Notes under the pieces: model-generated
The model's database searches: none
Told to the model about the DNA's origin: nothing
The model's input: the letters and a program-made list of their open reading frames with translations, nothing else
Part shown: positions 1-6,010 of the stretch, in pieces
How the letters are laid out: each line of letters begins with the position of its first letter
Position numbering within the stretch: the first letter of the stretch is position 1
Program-made: the position numbers and the translations under genes
NCBI GenBank assembly: GCA_030838885.1
Contig: JAUZEU010000823.1
Coordinates: 1 to 8,274 of the forward strand
DNA: 8,274 nucleotides
Direction: 5' to 3'
Source of the DNA: Bryobacterales bacterium
Lineage (GTDB): Bacteria; Acidobacteriota; Terriglobia; Bryobacterales; Bryobacteraceae

Positions 1-138
1 ACATTCGGCCGATGGTACCGGACACGGTAACATTGCACCGCGCGGAACGGTCTGATAGTATCAGGAAGGTACGAGATCGGTCCCCTCCTTTTGCACTGCC
101 ACCAAAAAACCAACCACGGAGCATAGTTAAGTAACTGA
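1..138 (+). promoter_or_regulatory. Leader region upstream of the RRM gene, possible promoter
   Basis: No convincing gene lies here; one plus-strand frame stays open for about 43 codons but has no coding character I recognise. A possible sigma-70 promoter is TTGCAC (33-38), 17 bases, TAGTAT (56-61), with only 3/6 and 4/6 matches to consensus, so it is weak. It would give a 5' leader of roughly 70 nt. That leader contains CCCCTCC at 82-88, which resembles the anti-Shine-Dalgarno end of 16S rRNA and could pair with the GGAG at 118-121 in front of the RRM gene. Both the promoter and the pairing are inferences. Confidence 0.25.
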
Positions 139-543
139 ATGAGCTTTACCGTCTTTTTGGGTAATTTGCCCACTTGGGTCGCAGCTGACGACATTAAACA
201 ATGGCTCGCAGCTGAAGATCTTGTCGCGGATTCTGTTAAGGTCATCCGGAATCATGAAACGCAGGAGTCGAAAGGCTTCGCTTTCGTAGAGGCCCCCACT
301 GCGGACGAAATGCAGGCGATTATTCGCCGTTTCGACCGTGCACCACTCGAGGACAAAGTTCTTCGGGCCAACCCGGCGCAGCCCACAAAGGGCGTCGCTC
401 CCAAGGGTGGTTCGAGTGCTTCTGCCCCTGCTGGTGCGGGTGCCAGACCGGAACAACGCAATCGCCCCGATCGCCGCGCTGGTAAGAAGCGGGATCAAGA
501 ACCAAAGAGTGCCTTCGCAGCGGAACTCGCGAAAGTCCTCTAA
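139..543 (+). CDS. Small RRM-domain RNA-binding protein
   Basis: This 134-residue protein is predicted to bind single-stranded RNA in the cytoplasm through one RNA recognition motif, residues about 3-82. RNP2 is seen as VFLGNL (residues 5-10) and RNP1 as KGFAFVEA (45-52), with the aromatic residues that normally stack on RNA bases (F6, F47, F49) in place. The rest, about residues 83-134, is a low-complexity tail rich in Gly, Ala, Pro, Arg and Lys, likely disordered and basic. This is the layout of the small bacterial RRM proteins known from cyanobacteria and several other phyla, some of them cold-induced. The target RNA cannot be read from sequence. The start ATG has only a distant GGAG (118-121), 17 bases away, so ribosome binding looks weak or regulated. 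The gene appears monocistronic: a 101-base gap follows. The family call is firm; the physiological role is unknown. Confidence 0.9.
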   Translation: MSFTVFLGNLPTWVAADDIKQWLAAEDLVADSVKVIRNHETQESKGFAFVEAPTADEMQAIIRRFDRAPLEDKVLRANPAQPTKGVAPKGGSSASAPAGAGARPEQRNRPDRRAGKKRDQEPKSAFAAELAKVL

Positions 544-554
544 TCGTCTGAACT

Positions 555-573
555 GTGCCGGCAGATCCGGCGC
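555..573 (+). other. Small GC-rich hairpin after the RRM gene
   Basis: GTGCCGG (555-561) can pair with CCGGCGC (567-573), a 7-bp stem with one G-U pair and a 5-base CAGAT loop, starting 12 bases after the RRM stop. No run of T follows, so it does not qualify as an intrinsic terminator, though it could protect the 3' end of the RRM mRNA or pause polymerase. Confidence 0.3.
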
Positions 574-584
574 TACAACACACC

Positions 585-597
585 TGTGCGTCGCACA
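585..597. repeat. Short palindrome TGTGCGTCGCACA in the intergenic gap
   Basis: TGTGCGTCGCACA is a perfect 6+1+6 inverted repeat, followed by another CGCACA at 605-610 and by the palindrome AATAGCTATT at 616-625. These lie between the RRM gene and the outer-membrane/two-component operon, where an operator or an RNA hairpin would be expected. A CATAAT (613-618) matches the -10 consensus at 5 of 6 positions but has no good -35 partner. Function is inferred from position only. Confidence 0.3.
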
Positions 598-644
598 CCA
601 CACACGCACAGCCATAATAGCTATTTGTTTTCAACGGGTTACCT

Positions 645-2000
645 ATGGGAACATGGCGTGCTAAGAACGGTGCAATGTCGGTCTCGCGCCCAGCTCCCCT
701 GTTAACCCGCCTGCCAGCAGTGTTTTTTGCGGGCAGTCTTTTATTTGGCAATGCCAGCCTGTTTGCCGGACAGGAGTTTCTTCGTGCGGTGGCTGACTCT
801 AACGTCAACCAGCGCTATACCGTGGAAAGTGTCTCAGTTGGCGGCGTTCAGGTGGAGAAGGCGAAATTGCCCTCCAGCCTGCGACACCGGCTCACTTCCA
901 TGATAGGTGCCCGCTGCGATATGGCGACCATCCAGGAAGTTGCTTCCGACCTTCGGAAGGAACTTCGGCTTCGTTCTGTCAGCCAACACCTCTTAAAGGG
1001 CAGCCAGCCCGACCGCATCCGTGTCAATTTCGAAGTCGTCAAACGCGACCTGGCTTTCGACATTTCGGTTCCCAAGTTCCTGTTCCATTCCAAACAAGGG
1101 TGGACCGGGGAAGTGGAAGCCAGCGCACGGGCCGGTCAGAATACCTTCATGCTTGGCGCGGTCAGCAACGGTGACGATCTCACAGAGCGTTTTACCGGGG
1201 TTGTGGCGCGCTATGACGATTCCCGGTTGTTCTCAGACAGGGTCCGCTTCGGCATTGGGTTCGAGAATTTTCGGGAGCAGTGGAGTAGTTCCACCCGAGG
1301 AGCGCTGGCTTCTGACGGCCCTCAGCCCGGTCTGGACCTTTACCGGTCCCGGCGCAATATTGCGCCCGAGCTGACCTTCGCACCAGTAAAATCCTTCACG
1401 ATTTCCGCCGGGGTCAGTCTGGAACAGATGCAATCCGAAAGCCCCATGACCGGAATGCGTTCCGCGAATGCGGCGACGGCTCAGGTGCACTACGGGCGAA
1501 AGATCGAAGCCGACACCGCGCAGCAGACTATCGACGCGAAATACAGTCTCCGGGTGGGGTTGCGTGGATTTGGGTCCGATTATGCTTATTCCCGGCATTT
1601 TGTCTCGGTGCGGTACGAGGTCAAAGCCGGACGCCAGATCGCGTCAGACGAGTTCACCGCAGGCAGTATCAGCGGGGACGCCCCGTTCTTTGAACGGTTC
1701 GTTCTGGGCACCAGTTCCACCCTGCGCGGCTGGGATCGCTACGCCATCAACCCTTTAGGCGGCACCCGGGCCGTTCACAATTCCCTCACTTACGGCTACC
1801 AGTTCGGTGAGCGCACGGCTGAAGTTTTCTATGACACAGGCGGGCTTTGGAGTCCGGGAAGCGGCATTCCGGCAAAGAGCGCCGGCGTCCGGCACTCCCT
1901 GGGAATCGGCTACCGTCAGGGAGTATTTGTGCTCACCATGGCATTTCCGGTCATCGAAGGACGTATTTCACCCGTCTTTATGGCAGGCATGAACTATTGA
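645..2000 (+). CDS. BamA/TamA-superfamily outer-membrane protein with one POTRA-like domain
   Basis: This protein of up to 451 residues is predicted to sit in the outer membrane as a 16-strand-type beta-barrel of the Omp85 superfamily. A hydrophobic stretch at about 19-41 ending SLFAG looks like a Sec signal peptide. Residues about 57-134 resemble one POTRA domain (YTVESVSVGG at 58-67, then helices, then IRVNFEV). The barrel follows, with alternating hydrophobic strands, and the hallmark loop-6 region is seen at about 352-386: FVLG, then STLRGW, with R361 the equivalent of the Arg in the (V/I)RG(F/Y) motif. The last residue is Tyr, as expected of a barrel end. BamA has five POTRAs and TamA three, so this is a reduced member; its client or transported substrate is unknown. 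The ATG at 675 (residue 11) is an alternative start with a shorter n-region; neither site has a strong ribosome binding site. It heads the operon with the DUF4390-like, kinase and regulator genes. Confidence 0.78.
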   Translation: MGTWRAKNGAMSVSRPAPLLTRLPAVFFAGSLLFGNASLFAGQEFLRAVADSNVNQRYTVESVSVGGVQVEKAKLPSSLRHRLTSMIGARCDMATIQEVASDLRKELRLRSVSQHLLKGSQPDRIRVNFEVVKRDLAFDISVPKFLFHSKQGWTGEVEASARAGQNTFMLGAVSNGDDLTERFTGVVARYDDSRLFSDRVRFGIGFENFREQWSSSTRGALASDGPQPGLDLYRSRRNIAPELTFAPVKSFTISAGVSLEQMQSESPMTGMRSANAATAQVHYGRKIEADTAQQTIDAKYSLRVGLRGFGSDYAYSRHFVSVRYEVKAGRQIASDEFTAGSISGDAPFFERFVLGTSSTLRGWDRYAINPLGGTRAVHNSLTYGYQFGERTAEVFYDTGGLWSPGSGIPAKSAGVRHSLGIGYRQGVFVLTMAFPVIEGRISPVFMAGMNY

Positions 2001-2623
2001 ACAAAAGCGTCACCAGACGGGCGAGTGTTGCGGCGCTGGCAGCCGGGACGCTGATCTGCGTCTGTTCTGTACTTGCGGTAGTTCAGGTCAGTCCGCTCCA
2101 GGCGCATCTGGATGGCGACTTTCTACATATTTCCGCTCCGCGCCTCAACTTCCTCAACGGGAAAGCGCTTGAACGTCTTAAAGACGGGGTATCGATCGCC
2201 TTCGTGGGGCAGCTCAGTATTTCGTCGATTCCTAACGCAGTAGTCGGTGACGCGCGATCCATTGCGCGGTTTGCCTTGAGTTACGACATTTGGGAAGAGC
2301 GCTTTTCGGTGAGCCGGTTCGGAGACCGTCCTGGTCAGCATCGCTCGATTTCCCATCTCTCGGCCCAGGCTGCGGAATCGTGGTGTCTGGATAATCTGAT
2401 GGTTGATCGATCGCTGGTTCCGGCGGACCGACCGTTTTACGTGCAACTCGATTTGCGAGCGGACGATCCACGAGACCAGTTGGGGATCGTGGGCGACACC
2501 GGAATCAACATCACCCGTCTGATCGAGATTTTCAGTCGGCCCGTTAAGAGCAACCAGCAACGCTGGCTTCTGAACGCAGGCCCCTTCAAACTGGCTGACC
2601 TGAGGAAAGCGAGCCACGGGTGA
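1997..2623 (+). CDS. DUF4390-like exported protein next to an NtrY-type kinase
   Basis: I choose the TTG at 1997, giving 208 residues, because it overlaps the previous stop as TTGA and has AGG at 1985-1987 nine bases upstream; the frame is open further upstream, but only inside the barrel gene. A hydrophobic segment at about 10-30 is a signal peptide or membrane anchor, so the rest should face the periplasm. The remaining pattern (about 36-200) alternates strands: LKDGVSIAFVGQLSI (61-75), RFALSYDIWEERFSV (91-105), then WCLDNL and PFYVQLDLRADDP (146-158). This spacing, a repressed or negatively charged middle and a conserved Trp near the end (W190) resembles DUF4390, a family known from memory to lie beside ntrY in many proteobacteria. 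The biochemical function of DUF4390 is unknown. Context suggests it helps the neighbouring kinase sense envelope state. The family call is by pattern and position, not by alignment. Confidence 0.6.
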   Translation: MNKSVTRRASVAALAAGTLICVCSVLAVVQVSPLQAHLDGDFLHISAPRLNFLNGKALERLKDGVSIAFVGQLSISSIPNAVVGDARSIARFALSYDIWEERFSVSRFGDRPGQHRSISHLSAQAAESWCLDNLMVDRSLVPADRPFYVQLDLRADDPRDQLGIVGDTGINITRLIEIFSRPVKSNQQRWLLNAGPFKLADLRKASHG

Positions 2624-3996
2624 GTCTGCGGACGCGCCTCGCGCTGGTTTTCGTGGCGGCCACACTGCTGCCACTGGGAGCGACGCTCTGGCTGACCAGT
2701 TTCCTGCTGGACCAGAGTTTGCGGCTGCGGCCAGTGGACCAGATTTCCAGCCTGTCCCGTTCACTGGAAAAGACAGGCCGGGAATATTACCGCCAGGCCT
2801 GCGAACAATTGAAAGCCGATGCGCTTTCCGGGCGTGCGGCCCCCCGGCGATTTGCTGCCGGTGACGAGGCCCTCTCCACGGTTGAGGAATTCCGGAACAG
2901 CGAGGAATCGGAACGTTTCGTCCGGACTGGCGACCGTGGCACGGTTTTGCAGTATCTGGTTCGGACGCCGAAGGGCGTGAGCGTGTGGGAACGGCCGCTC
3001 GCCATCCGAATGCAGGATCTTTCCGAGGAGATCGGCAAAGCCCGCCAGACCGCTTCCCGCGATTTCCGGCGGGGCTTCTTCGTAGCCTGGGGGCTGCTGG
3101 CCGCAGCTATCTGGATGGTGGCATTGGGTCTGGTCTGGTTCGTTGCCAGCCGGTTCAGCCGTCCCATCGTCAATCTGACCGGCGCTCTGAAGAGTTTGGC
3201 GGAAGGCAACTTCAAGGTCCGCGTGTTGAACGACCGGACCGACGAAATCGGCCTCGCAACAGCTGCCTTCAACCGCACAGCCGCCGAACTGGAACAAAAT
3301 CGCGATCGCCTGGTCTACCTGACGCAGCTGGCGAGCTGGCAGGTCCTGGCGCGCAAGATGGCGCATGAGGTGAAGAACTCTCTGACGCCGATTCGCCTGA
3401 CGGTGGAGGAGATGGTTGCCCGGCACGACGAGCCGAACGCGGAGGGTCGCAGGGCGTTTCTGGGGCAGGCGGCGGATATCGTGGTGGATGAAATCGAGTC
3501 TCTGGAACGGCGAATTCGGGCGTTTTCGGAGTTCTCCTCCGAGCCTCCTGTTTGCCCTGAGCCACTGGATATACAGGCTTTAGTAGAAGAGCGCATCGCC
3601 TTCCTGCGAACCGCGCATCCGGAAGTTCGCTATGCAGTCGAAGCCGCAGGGAAGACGCCGAGCGCGCTGGCGGATCAGGACCTGGTGAAAAGTATTCTTG
3701 TCAATTTGCTGGAAAACGCGGCGGAAGCGGCGGGCGATGGCGGGCAGATTTTAGCGAGGGTGGCAGCATTCGAGAGCCAGATCGCGATCGAAGTGCACGA
3801 CTCCGGCCCGGGCCTGAGCGACCTCGCCCGCAAATCCCTTTTCCAGCCCACCATATCGTTCAAAAAGCGCGGTATGGGGCTGGGCCTCTCCATCGCACGC
3901 AAAAGCGCCCTGCTTTCAGGCGGCGATATCCTGCTGATTGCAGGCGAGTTGGGCGGCGCCGGTTTCCGCGTTCTGCTTCCTACAGGTACGAAATAA
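2620..3996 (+). CDS. NtrY-like membrane sensor histidine kinase
   Basis: This 458-residue inner-membrane kinase should autophosphorylate on His and pass the phosphate to the regulator encoded next. Order of parts: transmembrane helix 1 (about 7-29), an extracytoplasmic region of about 120 residues with no recognised fold, transmembrane helix 2 (about 153-176), HAMP (about 177-230, with SRPIVNLTGALKSLAEGNF), the H-box MAHEVKNSLTPIRL with His249, and a HATPase domain. In that domain the N-box is NLLENAAEA (N362, N366), the G1 box DSGPGL (394-399) and the G2 box GMGLGLSIA (418-426). The HEVKNPLTPI-type H-box is typical of NtrY. It is shorter than classical NtrY (over 700 residues) and I see no PAS domain between HAMP and the H-box. 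The GTG start overlaps the previous stop (GTGA) and has AGGAAAG at 2603-2609 in front. All catalytic motifs appear intact. The signal is unknown. Confidence 0.9.
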   Translation: MSLRTRLALVFVAATLLPLGATLWLTSFLLDQSLRLRPVDQISSLSRSLEKTGREYYRQACEQLKADALSGRAAPRRFAAGDEALSTVEEFRNSEESERFVRTGDRGTVLQYLVRTPKGVSVWERPLAIRMQDLSEEIGKARQTASRDFRRGFFVAWGLLAAAIWMVALGLVWFVASRFSRPIVNLTGALKSLAEGNFKVRVLNDRTDEIGLATAAFNRTAAELEQNRDRLVYLTQLASWQVLARKMAHEVKNSLTPIRLTVEEMVARHDEPNAEGRRAFLGQAADIVVDEIESLERRIRAFSEFSSEPPVCPEPLDIQALVEERIAFLRTAHPEVRYAVEAAGKTPSALADQDLVKSILVNLLENAAEAAGDGGQILARVAAFESQIAIEVHDSGPGLSDLARKSLFQPTISFKKRGMGLGLSIARKSALLSGGDILLIAGELGGAGFRVLLPTGTK

Positions 3997-3999
3997 TCG

Positions 4000-5346
4000 A
4001 TGACATCACGCCGGATTCTGGTGGTTGACGATGAGGAGAACATCGGGCGCTCGCTGCGAATGATTCTCGAACGCGAAGGGTATCAGGTAAATTCGGTCGG
4101 GTCCGCGGCGGAAATGCGTGCGATTCCCGAACGCGCCCGTATGGATCTGTTTCTGCTGGATGTCCGTCTGCCGGACGCCAGCGGGATCGATTTGCTGCGC
4201 GAGCTGCAGGCTGCGGAGATCACCGCACCCGTAATCATGATCTCCGGCCACGCTACGATTGCCGACGCGGTGGAAGCCACCCGCGCGGGAGCGTTCGATT
4301 TTCTGGAGAAACCGCTCGGCCGGGACCGGGTGATGGTCGCGGTGAAGAACGCGCTGGAGCAGGGCAAGCTCAAGCAGGAGAACCGGCGGCTGAAGGACGC
4401 CGTGGGTCCGGGCACCCGGATGATCGGCTCGAGCCCGGCGTTTCAGCGCGCGGTGGAGCAGGCCAGTATGGCGGCCGGGTCGGATGCGCGGGTGCTGTTG
4501 ATTGGCGAATCGGGTACCGGCAAGGAACTGCTGGCAGCGCACATCCATGGCGCCAGTCCGTTCGCGACCGGACCGTTCGTGAAGGTGAACTGTGCGGCTA
4601 TCCCCGGCGATCTGATTGAAAGCGAGCTATTTGGACACGAGAAAGGCTCGTTCACCGGTGCGACTTCCATGCGGCGCGGCAAGTTTGAACTCGCCGATCA
4701 CGGGACCCTTTTTCTCGACGAGATCGGCGACCTGCATGCGAACTCGCAGGCGAAACTACTGCGTGTTTTACAGGAAGGCGAGTTTCACCGGGTGGGCGGC
4801 GAGCAGACCATCCGGGTGAATGTACGCGTCATTTCAGCTACGAATCGCGATCTTTCCGCGATGGTGGGCCAGGGTAAGTTCCGGGAAGACCTGTTTTATC
4901 GGGTAAGCGTGGTTCCGATCCGGGTTCCGGCGCTGCGCGAGCGGCCACAGGATATCTCGGCAATGGCGGAGTATTTCCTGGAAGATTTCTGCGTGCGCAA
5001 CGGCTTTCGGCGGAAGAGTTTCGATGGCGAGGTTTGGGAGGCGTTCGAGGAATACTCCTGGCCAGGCAATGCCCGGGAGTTGCGGAATGTGGTAGAGCGG
5101 ATGGCCATCCTCTCGCACGGAGATGTGCTGAACTCGGCGGCGGTGCCGCTGGAACTGAAGCTGCAGCGCGAAACGGGACCGCGCTCCAGCGTGCAGGAAG
5201 CGCGGGAATCGGCGGAACGGGAGCATGTGCTGCGGGCGCTGGAAGAATCCGGGTGGAATGTATCGAGCGCCGCGCGGGCGCTGGGTATGGAACGAACCAA
5301 TCTGCACAAGCGGATCCGGGCGTTGGGGTTAGCGCGCGGAAAGTAA
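4000..5346 (+). CDS. NtrX/NtrC-family sigma-54-dependent response regulator
   Basis: This 448-residue cytoplasmic regulator should activate sigma-54 promoters when phosphorylated by the adjacent kinase. The receiver domain (about 4-118) has the acidic pair D10/D11, phosphoacceptor D54, S82 and K104. The AAA+ domain (about 140-370) has Walker A GESGTGKE (169-176), the sigma-54 contact loop GSFTGA (216-221), Walker B TLFLDEIGD (236-244) and the arginine-finger region REDLFYR (295-301). The GSFTGA form instead of GAFTGA is common in NtrX. The C-terminus (about 405-445) is a Fis-type helix-turn-helix (NVSSAARALGMERTNLHKRI) for DNA binding. The ATG lies 3 bases after the kinase stop, so the two are co-expressed. 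All residues needed for phosphorylation, ATP hydrolysis and sigma-54 contact are present. Target promoters cannot be stated; no strong GG-N10-GC element was found in this window. Confidence 0.93.
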   Translation: MTSRRILVVDDEENIGRSLRMILEREGYQVNSVGSAAEMRAIPERARMDLFLLDVRLPDASGIDLLRELQAAEITAPVIMISGHATIADAVEATRAGAFDFLEKPLGRDRVMVAVKNALEQGKLKQENRRLKDAVGPGTRMIGSSPAFQRAVEQASMAAGSDARVLLIGESGTGKELLAAHIHGASPFATGPFVKVNCAAIPGDLIESELFGHEKGSFTGATSMRRGKFELADHGTLFLDEIGDLHANSQAKLLRVLQEGEFHRVGGEQTIRVNVRVISATNRDLSAMVGQGKFREDLFYRVSVVPIRVPALRERPQDISAMAEYFLEDFCVRNGFRRKSFDGEVWEAFEEYSWPGNARELRNVVERMAILSHGDVLNSAAVPLELKLQRETGPRSSVQEARESAEREHVLRALEESGWNVSSAARALGMERTNLHKRIRALGLARGK

Positions 5347-5355
5347 GCCGCAGCG

Positions 5356-5391
5356 TTGCGATGGCTATAAATTCTGGCTATACTACGGAAA
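5356..5391 (+). promoter_or_regulatory. Predicted sigma-70-type promoter for a leaderless antitoxin mRNA
   Basis: The -35 element TTGCGA (5356-5361, 4/6 match) is separated by exactly 17 bases from the -10 element TATACT (5379-5384, 5/6 match). Transcription would normally start about 7 bases after the -10, which is base 5391, the A of the antitoxin ATG. No Shine-Dalgarno sequence is present at a usable distance, which agrees with leaderless translation. The promoter starts 10 bases after the regulator stop codon, so the toxin cassette can be transcribed independently of the kinase operon. Confidence 0.6.
5362..5382 (+). repeat. 8-base direct repeat over the antitoxin promoter, candidate operator
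   Basis: TGGCTATA occurs at 5362-5369 and again at 5375-5382, a 13-base period, and the second copy covers most of the -10 box. Phd/YefM-type antitoxins commonly repress their own promoters by binding repeated sites in this position, so this is a plausible operator. It is a direct repeat, not a palindrome, which is less usual for a dimeric repressor. Confidence 0.4.
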
Positions 5392-5621
5392 TGGATGTCA
5401 GCGTAGCCGAAGCCCGGAATCAACTCACGAAACTACTCCGGGCAGTGGAGCAGGGTGAATCTGTAGTGATTACCCGGAACGGGAAGCCTGTAGCACAGTT
5501 GGCGCCTCCTCCTGCCCAAAGGCGGACCGTGATGCTGGGCGGCATGAAAGACAGCATCAAGCTTCTGCCAGGCTGGGACAAACCGATTGACCTCGACGAA
5601 TTCCTTTCGGGCGAGCTTTGA
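5391..5621 (+). CDS. Phd/YefM-type antitoxin of a type II toxin-antitoxin pair
   Basis: This 76-residue protein should neutralise the PIN toxin encoded immediately downstream and repress the shared promoter. The N-terminal part (about 1-40) has the typical Phd/YefM pattern: MDVSVAEARNQLTKLLRAV, then GESVVITRNGKPVAQLAP. The C-terminal part (about 48-76), with GGMKDSIKLLPGW and DLDEFLSGEL, matches the usual toxin-wrapping tail of this family (GxMKGxI, then an acidic end). I choose the ATG at 5391 because family members begin a few residues before VSVAEA and because the predicted transcript starts there. The ATG at 5361 would add ten residues but lies inside the promoter and has no ribosome binding site. 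The stop overlaps the toxin start as TTGA. Confidence 0.88.
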   Translation: MDVSVAEARNQLTKLLRAVEQGESVVITRNGKPVAQLAPPPAQRRTVMLGGMKDSIKLLPGWDKPIDLDEFLSGEL

Positions 5622-6010
5622 AGGGTCATTACCTCCTCGACACCAGCACTGCACTCATAGCGCTAACCAGTCCGGACCAGATGAGCGCCGCCGCTCGCGC
5701 TGCGGTTCTGGCCGGGCGAAGTGTGCTGAGTGCCGTGTCGTATTGGGAAGTGGTCCTGAAAAGCATGAAGGGCAATCTCGATGTCGGTGACCCGCGACTG
5801 TGGTGGAGCAAGGCTATCGATCAATTAGCGGCGTTGCCGCTTCCGCTTCGGGCAGAACATGTCGCGGCCGTGTGCGACCTGCCCCCGGTACATCGCGATC
5901 CTTTTGACAGGGTGCTCATGGCACAAGCGATGGTTGAAAATCTCATTCTGGTTACCCGCGATCGAACGATTGCACAATACGCTTCCGCCCGTCTGAAGGT
6001 CGTTTCCTGA
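5618..6010 (+). CDS. vapC: PIN-domain ribonuclease toxin, VapC type
   Basis: This 130-residue protein is a PIN-domain toxin, a Mg-dependent ribonuclease expected to cut RNA and stop growth when free of its antitoxin. The acidic active-site residues are visible: D8 in YLLDTS, E44 in SYWEVVLK, and D94 and D97 in HRDPFDR, with D115 in VTRDRT as the likely fourth. HRDPFDR followed by LMAQAM marks the subgroup often annotated Sll0205-like. Length is normal for the family and nothing is truncated, so it is probably active. It starts with TTG overlapping the antitoxin stop by 4 bases and has no strong ribosome binding site. Its translation therefore likely depends on ribosomes finishing the antitoxin and should be weaker than the antitoxin's. 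The specific RNA target cannot be predicted. Its own stop overlaps the start of the methyltransferase gene. Confidence 0.9.
   Translation: MKGHYLLDTSTALIALTSPDQMSAAARAAVLAGRSVLSAVSYWEVVLKSMKGNLDVGDPRLWWSKAIDQLAALPLPLRAEHVAAVCDLPPVHRDPFDRVLMAQAMVENLILVTRDRTIAQYASARLKVVS

Noticed and set aside
3..134. Open plus-strand frame at the left edge as the end of an upstream gene
   Set aside because: The frame is short, and the translated residues show no recognisable pattern; the stretch is better explained as the RRM gene's leader.
559..574. Sigma-54 promoter candidate (GG at 560-561, GC at 572-573)
   Set aside because: The GG-N10-GC spacing is right, but the flanking bases do not match TGGCACG or TTGCW well, and such spacing is common by chance in GC-rich DNA. 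It also overlaps the hairpin.
127..808. Minus-strand open frames opposite the RRM gene and barrel start
   Set aside because: The plus-strand RRM gene has exact RNP motifs; the antisense products show no recognisable domain or plausible start.
2123..3426. Long minus-strand open frames (2123-2764 and 2761-3426, over 210 codons each) opposite the DUF4390-like and kinase genes
   Set aside because: They mirror strongly supported coding genes, have compositions rich in Pro, Arg, Gln and His typical of antisense frames in GC-rich DNA, and show no family motif.
5336..5351. Possible terminator hairpin after the response regulator (GCGG, 8-base loop, CCGC)
   Set aside because: The stem is only 4 bp, it includes the stop codon in its loop and no T-run follows.
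5034..5621. 195-residue reading frame extending the antitoxin upstream through the response regulator gene
   Set aside because: The upstream part is an out-of-frame reading of the Fis-domain end of the regulator; family length and the promoter place the real start at 5391.
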